Shown: positions 20,108-30,081 of the stretch, piece after piece
How the letters are laid out: each line of letters begins with the position of its first letter
Numbering within the stretch: the first letter of the stretch is position 1
Assembly (NCBI GenBank): GCA_017795105.1
Contig: CP051247.1
Span: 2,356,001-2,420,000, forward strand
Direction of reading: 5' to 3'
DNA: 64,000 nt
Origin: Planctomycetaceae bacterium
GTDB taxonomy: Bacteria; Planctomycetota; Planctomycetia; Planctomycetales; Planctomycetaceae
The notes under the pieces: generated by a model
Seen by the model: only the letters and a program-made list of their open reading frames with translations
The model's database searches: none
What the model was told of the DNA's origin: nothing
Program-made: the position numbers and the translations under genes

Positions 20108-21925
20108 TTAACGTGCCTTCGCCGTGCGGCCACGCAGTGTAATCCAGTCGTAGATCAATGCCGCCATCACCAGCAGGATGCCAATTACAATCAGCCACGA
20201 GAACGGATTGTCGAGATGAATGCCCAGCGGGGCAGCCGCACTTCGCGGTTGGCGTTGTCCGGGCAGCAGCTTCGAAAGATCCGACTCGTCCCGGTCGAAG
20301 AAGTTGACGGCGAAGGTGCCGACCTCTTCCTCGCCATCCTTCACGGTATACAGTCCGACTTCACGGCGTGGCGGGATCTCGATCGACTCCATGCGGATCA
20401 GCGACTTCTCGGTTCCCTCATGAACGAGCAGCAGATCATTCTCGGCATCGAGAGTGGCGGGATCGAGCGTGAGCGGAATCGATTCTTCCAGATGAAAGTT
20501 CCAGCGACGAAAGCCAGGCTGACTGTTGCGACACTGTTCGACCAGATTGGTCCAGAAGATCGGCCAGTCAGGACTCTCGGTGAGGTTGGACTTCATCAGG
20601 TCGACGTTCATCACGTAGGCGTTCGCCGATGTCCCGGCCATCTGCCCCAGCAAAAAGTTGGAACCGGCACTGATGAGCGGCGTTAATCCGTCCGGAGCCG
20701 ATTGAACCCCGCCCCAGACCACGCCGCCGAGTACGATCTCGTTCATTAACGGATGCTGCTTCTCGACCAGATAGGGACCAACGAGCATTTTCCCGGTTTC
20801 ATCCACCGTCGCCGGATCAATCGGTCCCATTCCCAGCCACCACAGAGATCTCTCCGCCGGTGGTGTATCGGCTGCAGGGGCAACAATGAGATCGGCGTCA
20901 CCGGGATCCCCCTGCTGAGCACGAGGAAGAACACCGAGGATGCGATGGATCGGCTCGAATGCCGAATGATCGGACGGCAACGTAATCGCGACGGTCACCA
21001 GCCGAACCTCAGGTTCAATGAGAATAAGTTCATGATCAATCGCGAGCGGATCATTCTCCGACTGAGCCGTGAATCGAAGTTCCCCTAAACCGCCGGGCAC
21101 AGTCCATTGCAATGCCGTTTCACGTCTCGGAGCGAGAGTCACACTTTCCTCGATGACGTTTGACTCTCCCGCGACTCCGGAGAGTGCAACGGCTTTCTCT
21201 TCATCGGCGAAGTTCACCAGCCGAACGTAAACCGTCCCTTCGCCCGTCTCGGCTTCATACATCCAGCGGGCTGTGGTAATCGCTACGTTTCCGAGTTTCC
21301 GGCCAAGCGAGATCGACTCCATTCGTTCGGGGACCGGCACGTCTTCGTCGGGAAGCCGGTCAGTCAGAAAGACGAACCGCCCTTCTTCGCCAGCCAGTTG
21401 AGCTCCGAGATCCCACGCCGAGGAGAAATCATGAGCAACCGCCTGAGGCTGCCAGTCCTTCATCGCGGTCAACATTTCCGCCCATTCGGCTCGCGGCCCT
21501 GCCAGCAGCGTGGGACGCAGTCCGCTTTGGAGAACAGAGACCACGCCGCCACGACCGAGGCTCTCTTCCTGTTCGCGAATCCACTCAAGAGCCCGGTCCC
21601 GACTCGATTCTCCGGCGCTGACGGCGGCCATCGATGCGGAATCGTCCAGAACGATCACCAGATGATCGCGGGTCATGCTTTCGTTGCTGCGGGGATCGGC
21701 CAGCAACAGCGAAATCAACAGAGCCGCCAAAAGTTCAAGAATTAGCGAACGGGTAATCGGCAGCCGCTCGCGGCGGCGTCCTGGCGAGTCCTTCTTCGTT
21801 TCCTGTGTCCAGAGATGCAGGCCGGCCACCTGCAGCGGCGGGAACCGGCGATGATAAAGATGAATGATCGCGATGACGGGCAACGAAAGCAGGCCGAGCA
21901 ATCCCCAGGGATTGGCAAAATACAT
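20108..21925 (-). CDS. BatA-like membrane protein with VWA domain
   Basis: 605 residues. N-terminus has the aerotolerance-regulator (BatA) pattern: FANPWGLLGLLSLPVIAIIHLYHRR (helix about 7-25), a short arginine-rich loop, and a second helix (60-76). A VWA domain follows with MIDAS start VLDDSASMAA (about 92-101). A long beta-rich extracytoplasmic region and a final helix (about 575-595, FSWLIVIGILLVMAALIYDWI) complete it. Such proteins are scaffolds in MoxR/DUF58/BatA systems. It is transcribed just before the ATP-grasp gene and is divergent from the GNAT gene. No MoxR gene is in view. Confidence 0.8.
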   Translation of the reverse strand: MYFANPWGLLGLLSLPVIAIIHLYHRRFPPLQVAGLHLWTQETKKDSPGRRRERLPITRSLILELLAALLISLLLADPRSNESMTRDHLVIVLDDSASMAAVSAGESSRDRALEWIREQEESLGRGGVVSVLQSGLRPTLLAGPRAEWAEMLTAMKDWQPQAVAHDFSSAWDLGAQLAGEEGRFVFLTDRLPDEDVPVPERMESISLGRKLGNVAITTARWMYEAETGEGTVYVRLVNFADEEKAVALSGVAGESNVIEESVTLAPRRETALQWTVPGGLGELRFTAQSENDPLAIDHELILIEPEVRLVTVAITLPSDHSAFEPIHRILGVLPRAQQGDPGDADLIVAPAADTPPAERSLWWLGMGPIDPATVDETGKMLVGPYLVEKQHPLMNEIVLGGVVWGGVQSAPDGLTPLISAGSNFLLGQMAGTSANAYVMNVDLMKSNLTESPDWPIFWTNLVEQCRNSQPGFRRWNFHLEESIPLTLDPATLDAENDLLLVHEGTEKSLIRMESIEIPPRREVGLYTVKDGEEEVGTFAVNFFDRDESDLSKLLPGQRQPRSAAAPLGIHLDNPFSWLIVIGILLVMAALIYDWITLRGRTAKAR

Positions 21926-22104
21926 TCTTCATCCCCTGATTCTTACCCGGCTGCAAACTCTACGGAGTGGATCAATCGAACGTTTTCCCGATGCCCGACA
22001 GCCAGCGGCGACGGCTCCTCTGGAATGCGTTATCATTCCAGGGAGAGACCCTCGTGTCAGCTGATGACAAGCCGCTGTCTTCCCACAGCGATCAGGTAAC
22101 ATTC

Positions 22105-23079
22105 ATGTTGTCGTACACCATCCGTCCGGCGGAAACAACCACCGAGCGTCGGCAGGCCCTGATGCTGCTGATGAGCGAAGCGGATCGACCGTCGCCAGAA
22201 GAGGATATCTCTCAGGCCCTCGAACAGGCCGACCGGGGCGAGATTGATCTGACTCATCTTCTGATCGCCATCGAGAACAACCAGCAGACAAATCGTGAGT
22301 CTCCCATTTTCGGGTCGATTCTGATGATTGTCCAGCCCGACGCCACCGGACTGACCTGGGCTCCCGTTCTCGACGAGAATATCGTGGACGAAGAAAACGC
22401 ACCGAGATTGAAAACGGCGCTGATCGAAGCGGAAACCGAACGAGGCCGCGCCGTTGCCTGCAACTATCTGCAGGCGAGTGTCGGACTCAGTCAGGATGAC
22501 CGGGCTGCGAGTCTGCTTGAAAACGGGTTTGTGGAACTGGGGAACATGGTCTTCATGCAACGACCATCTCCTCGAGGCTTGCGCAGCCTCTGGCATTCCG
22601 AAAAAAACGAAATCGATTCGATCGAACTGACTCCGTATCGCGACCGCATCACCGATGAGCAACTGGCGAAGCTGATTGAACAGACGTATGAAGACTCGTC
22701 GGATTTCCCGGAACTGCAGGGATACCGGACCGGACTGCAGGCTATTTTGTCGCATCGCGAACAGGGCGAGTTTCAGCCGGACCAGTGGTACGTCATTCGC
22801 AGTAAGGAGGACCATGTCGGCGTGTTGTTCTTTTCCTCTCACGAAGAGTTCAATCAGGCCGAGCTGATTTACGTCGGAATCGCACCACGTTACAGAAAAC
22901 AGGGGATCGGAAAAAAAGCGATTACACTGGCGTTGAGTCGCCTGGATGGACAGAAGAAAACCGTGTTCCTGGGAGTCGATACCAGAAATCTTGCAGCCGT
23001 AAAGGTTTACAGTTCGCTGGGATTCGTGCCGGTCACGCGACAGCGTGTCTTCTATCGGGTTCTGCGAAATCAGGCTTGA
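22105..23079 (+). CDS. GNAT-family N-acetyltransferase, two-domain
   Basis: 324 residues from ATG 22105, which has AGGT about 9 bases upstream; in-frame starts at 21991 (ATG) and 21967 (GTG) would add 38 or 46 residues without domain character. The C-terminal half is a GNAT domain with the acetyl-CoA loop YRKQGIGKKAI and a beta-bulge region ELIYVGIAP, then VDTRNLAAVKVYSSLGFVPVTR. The N-terminal half (IRPAETTTERRQALMLL ...) looks like a degenerate GNAT repeat. Substrate unknown. Divergent from the BatA-like gene with about 180 bases between. Confidence 0.78.
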   Translation: MLSYTIRPAETTTERRQALMLLMSEADRPSPEEDISQALEQADRGEIDLTHLLIAIENNQQTNRESPIFGSILMIVQPDATGLTWAPVLDENIVDEENAPRLKTALIEAETERGRAVACNYLQASVGLSQDDRAASLLENGFVELGNMVFMQRPSPRGLRSLWHSEKNEIDSIELTPYRDRITDEQLAKLIEQTYEDSSDFPELQGYRTGLQAILSHREQGEFQPDQWYVIRSKEDHVGVLFFSSHEEFNQAELIYVGIAPRYRKQGIGKKAITLALSRLDGQKKTVFLGVDTRNLAAVKVYSSLGFVPVTRQRVFYRVLRNQA

Positions 23080-23663
23080 GAAACCAACCAGGTTTTGGAC
23101 ATTTCCGAGAAGTCCACTTGAGTGACTGCAAACGCTGCAATCTCATACCGTGGAAGACCTTTCGCACTGCCGAAGCCGGGCTTCAAAATCTGGCCTTCTT
23201 AATCTCATTTTTACATTTGACAGACCGCCGCAGATCGATAGGATCAGTCCCGCTGAGTGAGAAATCCTGATGACCTCGCAACGGCAATTTCGCGCGTCAC
23301 TGTCAATCGACCGACGACGGAAATCATCCACGAGTTGCAAAGTCTCAGGACCTTCCGACCACCGGTCGGAACAAGCCTTTCCGTCATAATTTTACTTGCC
23401 GACATTTTCATCTGACGATCATCAGAAACCAGTTTTGCAGAGCAGATTTCCTGTTCCTGCCCGCTGGCGTTCTGTTTGCTCGGAACTGAATCCTGGGAAA
23501 TAGACTTAGCGAACGAGTCTATCAGGGTTACCCGCTGTACAAGGATGTGATTTCAATCACAGTGCTCCCTTGATTTCTGTCTCCGCTTGCGGACAGATTC
23601 TCTGAACGGACCTGCCAGGGTCCTGATCGTGGACGTTGATCATGCCGTACATGGGGACGCACG
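23080..23663. other. 584-base gap upstream of dnaA
   Basis: No gene. Contains a perfect 8-bp hairpin TTCCGACC-ACC-GGTCGGAA (23353-23371) and the CRP/FNR-like palindrome at 23546-23561. I searched by eye for DnaA boxes (TTATCCACA and one-mismatch forms) on both strands and found no cluster; TCATCCACG at 23325 is the nearest. This is not supported as an origin. Confidence 0.45.
23546..23561. promoter_or_regulatory. CRP/FNR-family type palindrome upstream of dnaA
   Basis: TGTGATTTCAATCACA is a perfect 16-base palindrome apart from the central bases and fits TGTGA-N6-TCACA exactly. It ends 102 bases before the dnaA ATG. No regulator of this family is in the window, so the assignment rests on the motif only. 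Confidence 0.45.
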
Positions 23664-25166
23664 ATGCCACCCGAATGGAGTCATTCGAGCCATGAAGTTT
23701 CCAACAGTGAAAACGAGCCCTGCAGCCGTCTGGCCGAACAGTTCCAGCGACGCCTCCGCAGTGTCATCGGAGAATTGCGCTACGAGAAATGGTTTCACAA
23801 TCGCACGACCGCATCGATCGCAGGAGATGTGCTGACGATCGGCGTGGCCAGTCCGTTCCTGATGCAGTGGATGCGGAAAGAATTCCAACAGCCAGCCATG
23901 CTGGCCGCACGGGAATCCCTCGGTCTCTCTGCTCAGGTTCGTTTCGACGTCGATCCTGCCGCCGCCGCACAACTGGCGGAAATGCAGGCTCGTGGCAACA
24001 ACGGATCCACAGAAGTGGACTCACCTGCCCCGGCGGCAGCTCCGGCCACGGTGGCGATGAACGGAACTCCTCCCCAGGCGGATCCACGGCGAGACCGTCC
24101 GGCTGCCAATCGACTGGCACCACGCCGACGTCGCTTCGCCAGCCTGGACGACTTCGTCACTGGCTCGACCACGCACGTGGCTCATTCGATTGCGAAAATC
24201 GTCTCCGAACATCCGGGGGAGCAGTACAACCCGCTCTACCTGTATGGTGGCGTCGGCATCGGCAAGACGCATCTGCTTGAAGGGATTCATCGGGAAGTCC
24301 GCAAGAATTTTCCGGACTGGAATGTTCTGTCGCTGACGGCTGAAGCGTTCGGCAACTACTACACGAAGGCCCTGCAGGAGCGATCGCTCCCGGCGTTCCG
24401 CAAGCGGTTCCGTTCGGTCGATGTCCTCATCGTCGATGACATTGATTTCCTCGATTCCAAGAAGGGGTTTCAGGAAGAGTTCTGCCATACGCTCCAGGAA
24501 TTGATCTCCTACGGACGCCAGGTCGTACTCGCAGCCGATCGACATCCGCGGATGCTGACGCATGTTCGCCCGGAACTCAGTACGCGGTTTCTGTCCGGTC
24601 TGGTCACGCGGCTCGAAGCTCCTGATCTCGAAACCCGGAAACAGATTGCCACCCGCCAGTGTGATAAGATGTCGCTGCCGGTAACGGAAGATGCCATCGA
24701 ATTCGTGGCGACCAAGTTCTCGCGGAACGTTCGGGAACTGATCGGAGCACTGAACTGCCTGCAGACCTATCATCATCTCACGAAGCGAACGGTTGGAATC
24801 ACCGCTGCCCGTGATGTGTTGAAGGATCTGGAACGCGACTGCATGCGAATTGTGCGGGCGACCGATATTCAGCACGCCGTCTGCAATCTGTTCGGCGTTC
24901 AGCAGGAAGATCTGATCTCTCCCCGCCGATCCCGAAACCTGTCGCAGCCCCGAGCCGTGGCGATGTACCTCACGCGGCAATGGACCCAGGCGGCTTACCA
25001 CGAAATCGGCAAGCAGTTCGGTGGACGCAATCACAGCACGGTGATGTCGGCTGAAAAACGCATGAAAGACATGCTCGCCCGCAACGAATCGATTCAGATC
25101 TCGACCCGCAAATGGTCGACGCAGGAAATCGTCTCCACACTGGAAGAACAGCTGCAGGTCGGCTGA
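23664..25166 (+). CDS. dnaA: Chromosomal replication initiator protein DnaA
   Basis: 500 residues. Domain I (about 20-90, RLRSVIGELRYEKWF ... LTIGVASPFLMQWM), a Pro/Ala-rich linker domain II (about 105-155), AAA+ domain III with Walker A GGVGIGKTHLLEGI (about 193-206), Walker B VDVLIVDDIDFL, sensor and arginine-finger region ELSTRFLSGLVTRLEAPD, and DNA-binding domain IV ending in GGRNHSTVMSAEKRM (usual form GxDHTTVxxA). The Arg-Asn-His-Ser-Thr variation is conservative. It binds DnaA boxes and opens the origin. No dnaN, recF, gyrB or rpmH is adjacent, as expected for planctomycetes, where dnaA often stands alone. Start ATG 23664 lacks a strong ribosome site. Confidence 0.93.
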   Translation: MPPEWSHSSHEVSNSENEPCSRLAEQFQRRLRSVIGELRYEKWFHNRTTASIAGDVLTIGVASPFLMQWMRKEFQQPAMLAARESLGLSAQVRFDVDPAAAAQLAEMQARGNNGSTEVDSPAPAAAPATVAMNGTPPQADPRRDRPAANRLAPRRRRFASLDDFVTGSTTHVAHSIAKIVSEHPGEQYNPLYLYGGVGIGKTHLLEGIHREVRKNFPDWNVLSLTAEAFGNYYTKALQERSLPAFRKRFRSVDVLIVDDIDFLDSKKGFQEEFCHTLQELISYGRQVVLAADRHPRMLTHVRPELSTRFLSGLVTRLEAPDLETRKQIATRQCDKMSLPVTEDAIEFVATKFSRNVRELIGALNCLQTYHHLTKRTVGITAARDVLKDLERDCMRIVRATDIQHAVCNLFGVQQEDLISPRRSRNLSQPRAVAMYLTRQWTQAAYHEIGKQFGGRNHSTVMSAEKRMKDMLARNESIQISTRKWSTQEIVSTLEEQLQVG

Positions 25167-25584
25167 TCCCCAAATTCGCGCATACTTTTTTGCACGGTCT
25201 CTCAACCCGAAGCGCGAGCACAGGCCTCGTCATCCCAGACCAGTGGCACAGACATTCCTGTCTGTGGAAAAGGACCGCCGCAGCGGATAACAGCTGCTCT
25301 GAACGAAGTGGAATTTGACGTTTGATCAAGAAACGGTGTCGCCCCTGTTGCACAGGGAGAAGACTCCAGATGAATCCTGATGTGTAAATCCGCATTGACG
25401 CGGATCGAACGGGCCACAGGCATGGAAGCCTGTGCCCTTTCCTGCTTTCCGAACGCCCGCTTGCGTTCATTGAATTCTCATCTTCGTCCGCGTGAGATTG
25501 TCCGGATGAATCGCTACCATGGGGATTGCCGACCATGCCGCGTCTCGCGGCTTCCGAGATAACCGATGTGAGCAGGAGAGACTG
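25167..25584. other. 418-base gap between dnaA and fumC with small hairpins
   Basis: Three hairpins: CACAGACA-TTCC-TGTCTGTG (25247-25266, related to family B), ATCCGC-ATTGAC-GCGGAT (25388-25405) and CACAGGC-ATGGAA-GCCTGTG (25415-25434). No gene is supported. The palindromes do not resemble DnaA boxes. Confidence 0.5.
25247..25266. repeat. Family B-like hairpin
   Basis: GTGG then CACAGACA-TTCC-TGTCTGTG, a variant of the CACAGAGAT-TC-ATCTCTGTG palindrome found at 27222, 45767, 62597 and 63339. Confidence 0.5.
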
Positions 25585-27012
<1,428 letters not shown>

Positions 27013-27171
27013 GTTTAAGTGGCTGCCAGCGTTCATCGAAAAGCTCGGCCGACACCGCAACGGGTGGCCCCGAAAGATTCTTTCGGGGCGGCGCAGCCGT
27101 TGGAGAACGAAACTTCCGCCTGGCATAGCGCTGAGCTAGGCGTCGTCGTAACACAGCACGAACGCACATTT

Positions 27172-27201
27172 GCTGGGATACGCTTCGCTATCCCAGCCTA
27201 C
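27172..27201 (-). repeat. GTAG-foot palindrome, family A, copy 3
   Basis: Core identical to copies 1 and 2, CTAC at 27198-27201. Preceded by CAGCACGAACGCACATTT, as in copy 2. Confidence 0.75.
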
Positions 27202-27221
27202 TGTGCTTGAACAGCGGATGA

Positions 27222-27291
27222 CACAGAGATTTATCTCTGTGTCGAATGCTCACCGTGACCGGTTCGACGTTGCGCAGCAACAGGAGGCCTG
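27222..27291. repeat. Family B repeat, copy with internal insertion
   Basis: CACAGAGAT-TT-ATCTCTGTG (27222-27241), then 28 extra bases, then TTGCGCAGCAA followed by CAGGAGGCCTGTCTTCC. In the 62.6 and 63.3 kb copies the two parts are directly joined. Confidence 0.65.
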
Positions 27292-27487
27292 TCTTCCGCA
27301 ACCTTTTGGTATGCGATACGCGATTCGCCCTTGGGCAAAGCGGGACTTGGCGCCGGAATTCATTGAACTGGGGAGACGTTGTAAAGCTGCGGACCCAAGA
27401 CAGTTTCCTCTGTCAAACTGCATTCTCCTACGGCTTCGCCGCCCTGATAGCAGAGCTGTCAGGGCCACCCCTTCTATCGGATCAACT

Positions 27488-28921
27488 CTACCCAGCCACG
27501 CCCGGCGTGCGGATCACCAGTAAGCGGCGTTCGGTCATGTCTTCAATCGCGTACCGAATGCCTTCCCGGCCGTGGCCGCTGTCCTTCACGCCGCCATAGG
27601 GCATGTTGTCGACTCGCCACGAAGGAATATCGCCGATGATCACTCCACCGACCACCAGCTCGTCCCACGCGCGAAGCATGTGATCGATGCTGCGGGTAAA
27701 CACACCCGCCTGCAATCCGTACCGACTGTCGTTCACCTCTGCCAGAGCCTGACCGAAGTCGGTGAATCGTGACAGCACCGCGACCGGACCGAAGGCTTCT
27801 TCGGCACAGATCGGCAGATGATCGGGCACGTTCTCAAGCAGCGTCGCCTCGACCATCACCCCTTCGCGTTCTCCGCCACACAGCAGAGTCGCTCCGTAGT
27901 CGATCGCTTCATCGATCCAGTTCTTCAGTCGCTCTCCGTCCGATTCACTGATCACCGGCCCGATGAATGTGTCTTCATCGCGGGGATCGCCCATTTTCAG
28001 CTGCTTCGTCTTTTTGACGAGCTTGTCGCGGAAACTTTCGTAGACCGATTCATGAACCAGAATCCGCTGCACGCTGATGCAACTCTGGCCCGACTGATAG
28101 AAGGCTCCGGTGATGATCCGATCAACAGCATCATCGAGATCCGCATCTTCATCAACGATGCAGCCGGCGTTGCCCCCGAGTTCGAGCACGACCTTCTTCT
28201 TCCCTGCCTTCGCTTTGAGATCCCAGCCAACTTCGGGCGAGCCGGTGAAGCTCAACAGCTTGAGGCGCTCATCGGTTGTGAGCAGACCAGCCGCCTCGCG
28301 ATCGCAGGGCAGAATGGAAAAGGCACCGGGTGGCAGATCTGTTTCCGCCAGAATCTCGCCGATGAGGATTGCACCGATCGGCGTGCGGCTCGCGGGCTTC
28401 AACACGAACGGACATCCAGCAGCGATCGCCGGTGCGACTTTGTGGGCCACCAGATTGAGTGGAAAGTTGAAGGGCGAAATAAACGCACAGGGCCCGACGG
28501 GCACCCGTTGATCGAATCCGCGATAGCCGGCGGCTCGTTCAGAAATCTCCAAGTTATGCACCTCGCCGCCAATCCGGACCGACTCTTCGGCGGCAATGCG
28601 AAAGGTGTCAATGAGCCGCGTCACTTCCCCGCGGCTCACGCTGATCGGCTTGCCCGCCTCGCGACAGAGACTGAGCGCGAGTTCTTCCGAGCGTTCCTCA
28701 AACCGCTTCACACAATTCTGGAGAATCTGCTGACGCACATACGGCTTGAGCCGCCGCATCGGCTCGGCCGCCTCCGCAGCCGCATCAATGGCCCGGGCCA
28801 GCGAGCCTGAATCGGCCGTGGCAACCTTCGCGATCACCTCACCGGAATACTTGTCCTTAACTTCAAGATCACTGTTCGGCTGCTCCGGCTGATTCGCCAG
28901 AAAATACGGATATTTCTTCAT
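27488..28921 (-). CDS. NAD(P)-dependent aldehyde dehydrogenase
   Basis: 477 residues, a full ALDH. Seen: FISPFNFPLNLVAHKVAPAI and KPASRTP (cofactor site Lys), FTGSPEVG, catalytic-base Glu in LELGGNAG, nucleophile C281 in YQSGQSC, and EEAFGPVAV. This resembles the lactaldehyde/phosphonoacetaldehyde/nonphosphorylating GAPDH side of the superfamily, but substrate cannot be fixed. It starts 23 bases after the stop of the HxlR-type regulator gene, so it is the likely regulated target. Expected role: oxidation of a reactive aldehyde to its acid in the cytoplasm. Confidence 0.87.
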   Translation of the reverse strand: MKKYPYFLANQPEQPNSDLEVKDKYSGEVIAKVATADSGSLARAIDAAAEAAEPMRRLKPYVRQQILQNCVKRFEERSEELALSLCREAGKPISVSRGEVTRLIDTFRIAAEESVRIGGEVHNLEISERAAGYRGFDQRVPVGPCAFISPFNFPLNLVAHKVAPAIAAGCPFVLKPASRTPIGAILIGEILAETDLPPGAFSILPCDREAAGLLTTDERLKLLSFTGSPEVGWDLKAKAGKKKVVLELGGNAGCIVDEDADLDDAVDRIITGAFYQSGQSCISVQRILVHESVYESFRDKLVKKTKQLKMGDPRDEDTFIGPVISESDGERLKNWIDEAIDYGATLLCGGEREGVMVEATLLENVPDHLPICAEEAFGPVAVLSRFTDFGQALAEVNDSRYGLQAGVFTRSIDHMLRAWDELVVGGVIIGDIPSWRVDNMPYGGVKDSGHGREGIRYAIEDMTERRLLVIRTPGVAG

Positions 28922-28944
28922 GAGTCTGCTTCGCCTTCCGTCGC

Positions 28945-29295
28945 TCAGGACTCTGGCTGATCGAGTTCGCGGGATGTGCCTTCAATGTGTTCGAGGCCCC
29001 ATTTGACGATCGCTCGCAACACCGGACGGAGAGCCTTGCCCTTCGCGGTGAGTCGGTATGCATCACGGCCGGGGTTCGAGGTTGAGGGGTATTTCTCCAC
29101 GATACCATGGTCGACCAGCCGGGCAAGACGGTTCGAAAGGATATTCGTCGCGATCCCCTCGGGTGACTTCTGAAACTCACTGAAGTGCGACTTCCCCAGT
29201 AAGAGATCGCGAATGATGAGCAGAGTCCACTTGTCACCAATCACGTCCAGCGTGCAGGAAACGGGGCAGGGAGATCGTCGCTGGTCATCCATCAT
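28945..29295 (-). CDS. HxlR-family transcriptional regulator
   Basis: 116 residues with the HxlR winged helix: CTLDVIGDKWTLLIIRDLLLGKSHFSEF, GIATNILSNRLARLVDHGIVEK, GRDAYRLTAKGKAL. C10 and C14 lie at the N-terminus, the place where thiol-sensing relatives (YodB, HypR, QorR) carry their reactive Cys, so sensing of an aldehyde or other electrophile is plausible. An ATG at 29292 is an equally possible start. It heads an operon with the aldehyde dehydrogenase and faces a cupin gene across a region with two palindromic operators. Confidence 0.88.
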   Translation of the reverse strand: MMDDQRRSPCPVSCTLDVIGDKWTLLIIRDLLLGKSHFSEFQKSPEGIATNILSNRLARLVDHGIVEKYPSTSNPGRDAYRLTAKGKALRPVLRAIVKWGLEHIEGTSRELDQPES

Positions 29296-29352
29296 TGTGA
29301 AATCTTGACAGTGTGAAGTTTTGAAAAAGCGCTATTGCCAGATCGGGAACAA

Positions 29353-29393
29353 CTTGCATAATGCAAGCATTCAAGAACTTGCACTTTGCAAGT
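29353..29393. promoter_or_regulatory. Tandem palindromic operators between hxlR-type and cupin genes
   Basis: Site 1: CTTGCAT-A-ATGCAAG (29353-29367). Site 2: ACTTGCA-CTT-TGCAAGT (29377-29393). Both share TTGCA-Nx-TGCAA, with centres 25 bases apart, about two and a half helix turns. They sit between the divergent starts at 29295 and 29427, where the HxlR dimer would be expected to bind. Confidence 0.65.
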
Positions 29394-29426
29394 CTCGAAT
29401 TCCCTCGTCCGCAGTAAAGGGTGAAC

Positions 29427-29867
29427 ATGTCGAATTATAGTGTATTTGACGCCGGGCAGTGGCAGAATCTGGACCAGCACGTTTTCGAGTACGGTCCCAT
29501 TAAGGCGCCCGGCAAGGTGTTTCTCAGCGAAAAGATCGACTCCTCGGGCTGCGAGGTTTCGCTGAATCGGCTCGAAGCCGGGCAGAGTTACCCCTTCCTG
29601 CACAGGCACAACAGGCACGAAGAAGTTTTCATCGCGGTCTCCGGGCGGGGCGACATGCAGGTCGACGGCGAAATCATCCCGTTCAACGAAGGAACCGTGA
29701 TTCGCATCGCTCCCGAGGGCGTGCGGTCAATTCGGTCCGGCGCCGAGGAGCCGCTCTGCTTTCTCTGTATTCAGGCTACCGCCGGTTCGCTCAGCAGCCG
29801 CTTCATCGGCGACGGCGAAACCGTGCCGGGCGAAGTCCGTTGGGATGGCCCTGTGATGGCCGGCTGA
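29427..29867 (+). CDS. Cupin-domain protein
   Basis: 146 residues from ATG 29427, with AAAGG six bases upstream; GTG 29421 is an alternative. Single cupin barrel with metal-site motif FLHRHNRHEEVFIAVSGRG and GTVIRIAPEGVRS. The His/His/Glu set (HRHNRHEE) is present. Small cupins of this sort bind a metal and a small ligand or act as isomerases or dioxygenases; no reaction is assigned. Divergent from the HxlR gene, and most likely repressed by the same regulator through the tandem sites at 29353-29393. Confidence 0.8.
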   Translation: MSNYSVFDAGQWQNLDQHVFEYGPIKAPGKVFLSEKIDSSGCEVSLNRLEAGQSYPFLHRHNRHEEVFIAVSGRGDMQVDGEIIPFNEGTVIRIAPEGVRSIRSGAEEPLCFLCIQATAGSLSSRFIGDGETVPGEVRWDGPVMAG

Positions 29868-29928
29868 TGGAGACTGAAATCTTTCGCTGCGAAACGTAGC
29901 AGACCCGAACGGTGGATACGGGCGATCG

Positions 29929-30032
29929 ACAAGCGACATTCTTTTTCAGGTTGAAATCAGCGGCCTGTGAAGCAGGTCACCCGCACTTCCCCCTCACCCT
30001 AACTCTCTCCCACCATGGGGCGAGGGAACTTG
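29929..30032. repeat. Family E repeat, copy 3
   Basis: Diverged copy: AAGCGACATTC, CAGGTCACCCGCACTTCC, CCCTCACCCTAACTCTCTCC, GGGGCGAGGGAACTTGA. Found in the 214-base gap between the cupin and sulfatase genes. Confidence 0.6.
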
Positions 30033-30081
30033 ACCGGTGACTGTGCTGGTGAAATGCACGAGCATGCCGAACATGATTGGG

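Larger units (their letters stand above)
27013..27487. other. 475-base gap between fumC and the aldehyde dehydrogenase, repeat-bearing
   Basis: Contains a CCCCGAAAG-ATT-CTTTCGGGG hairpin (27068-27088), family A copy 3 (27172-27201) and a family B copy (27222-27291). The remaining bases up to 27487 show nothing supported. Confidence 0.5.

Noticed and set aside
23080..23663. Replication origin upstream of dnaA
   Set aside because: No cluster of TTATCCACA-like boxes and no AT-rich unwinding stretch is visible.
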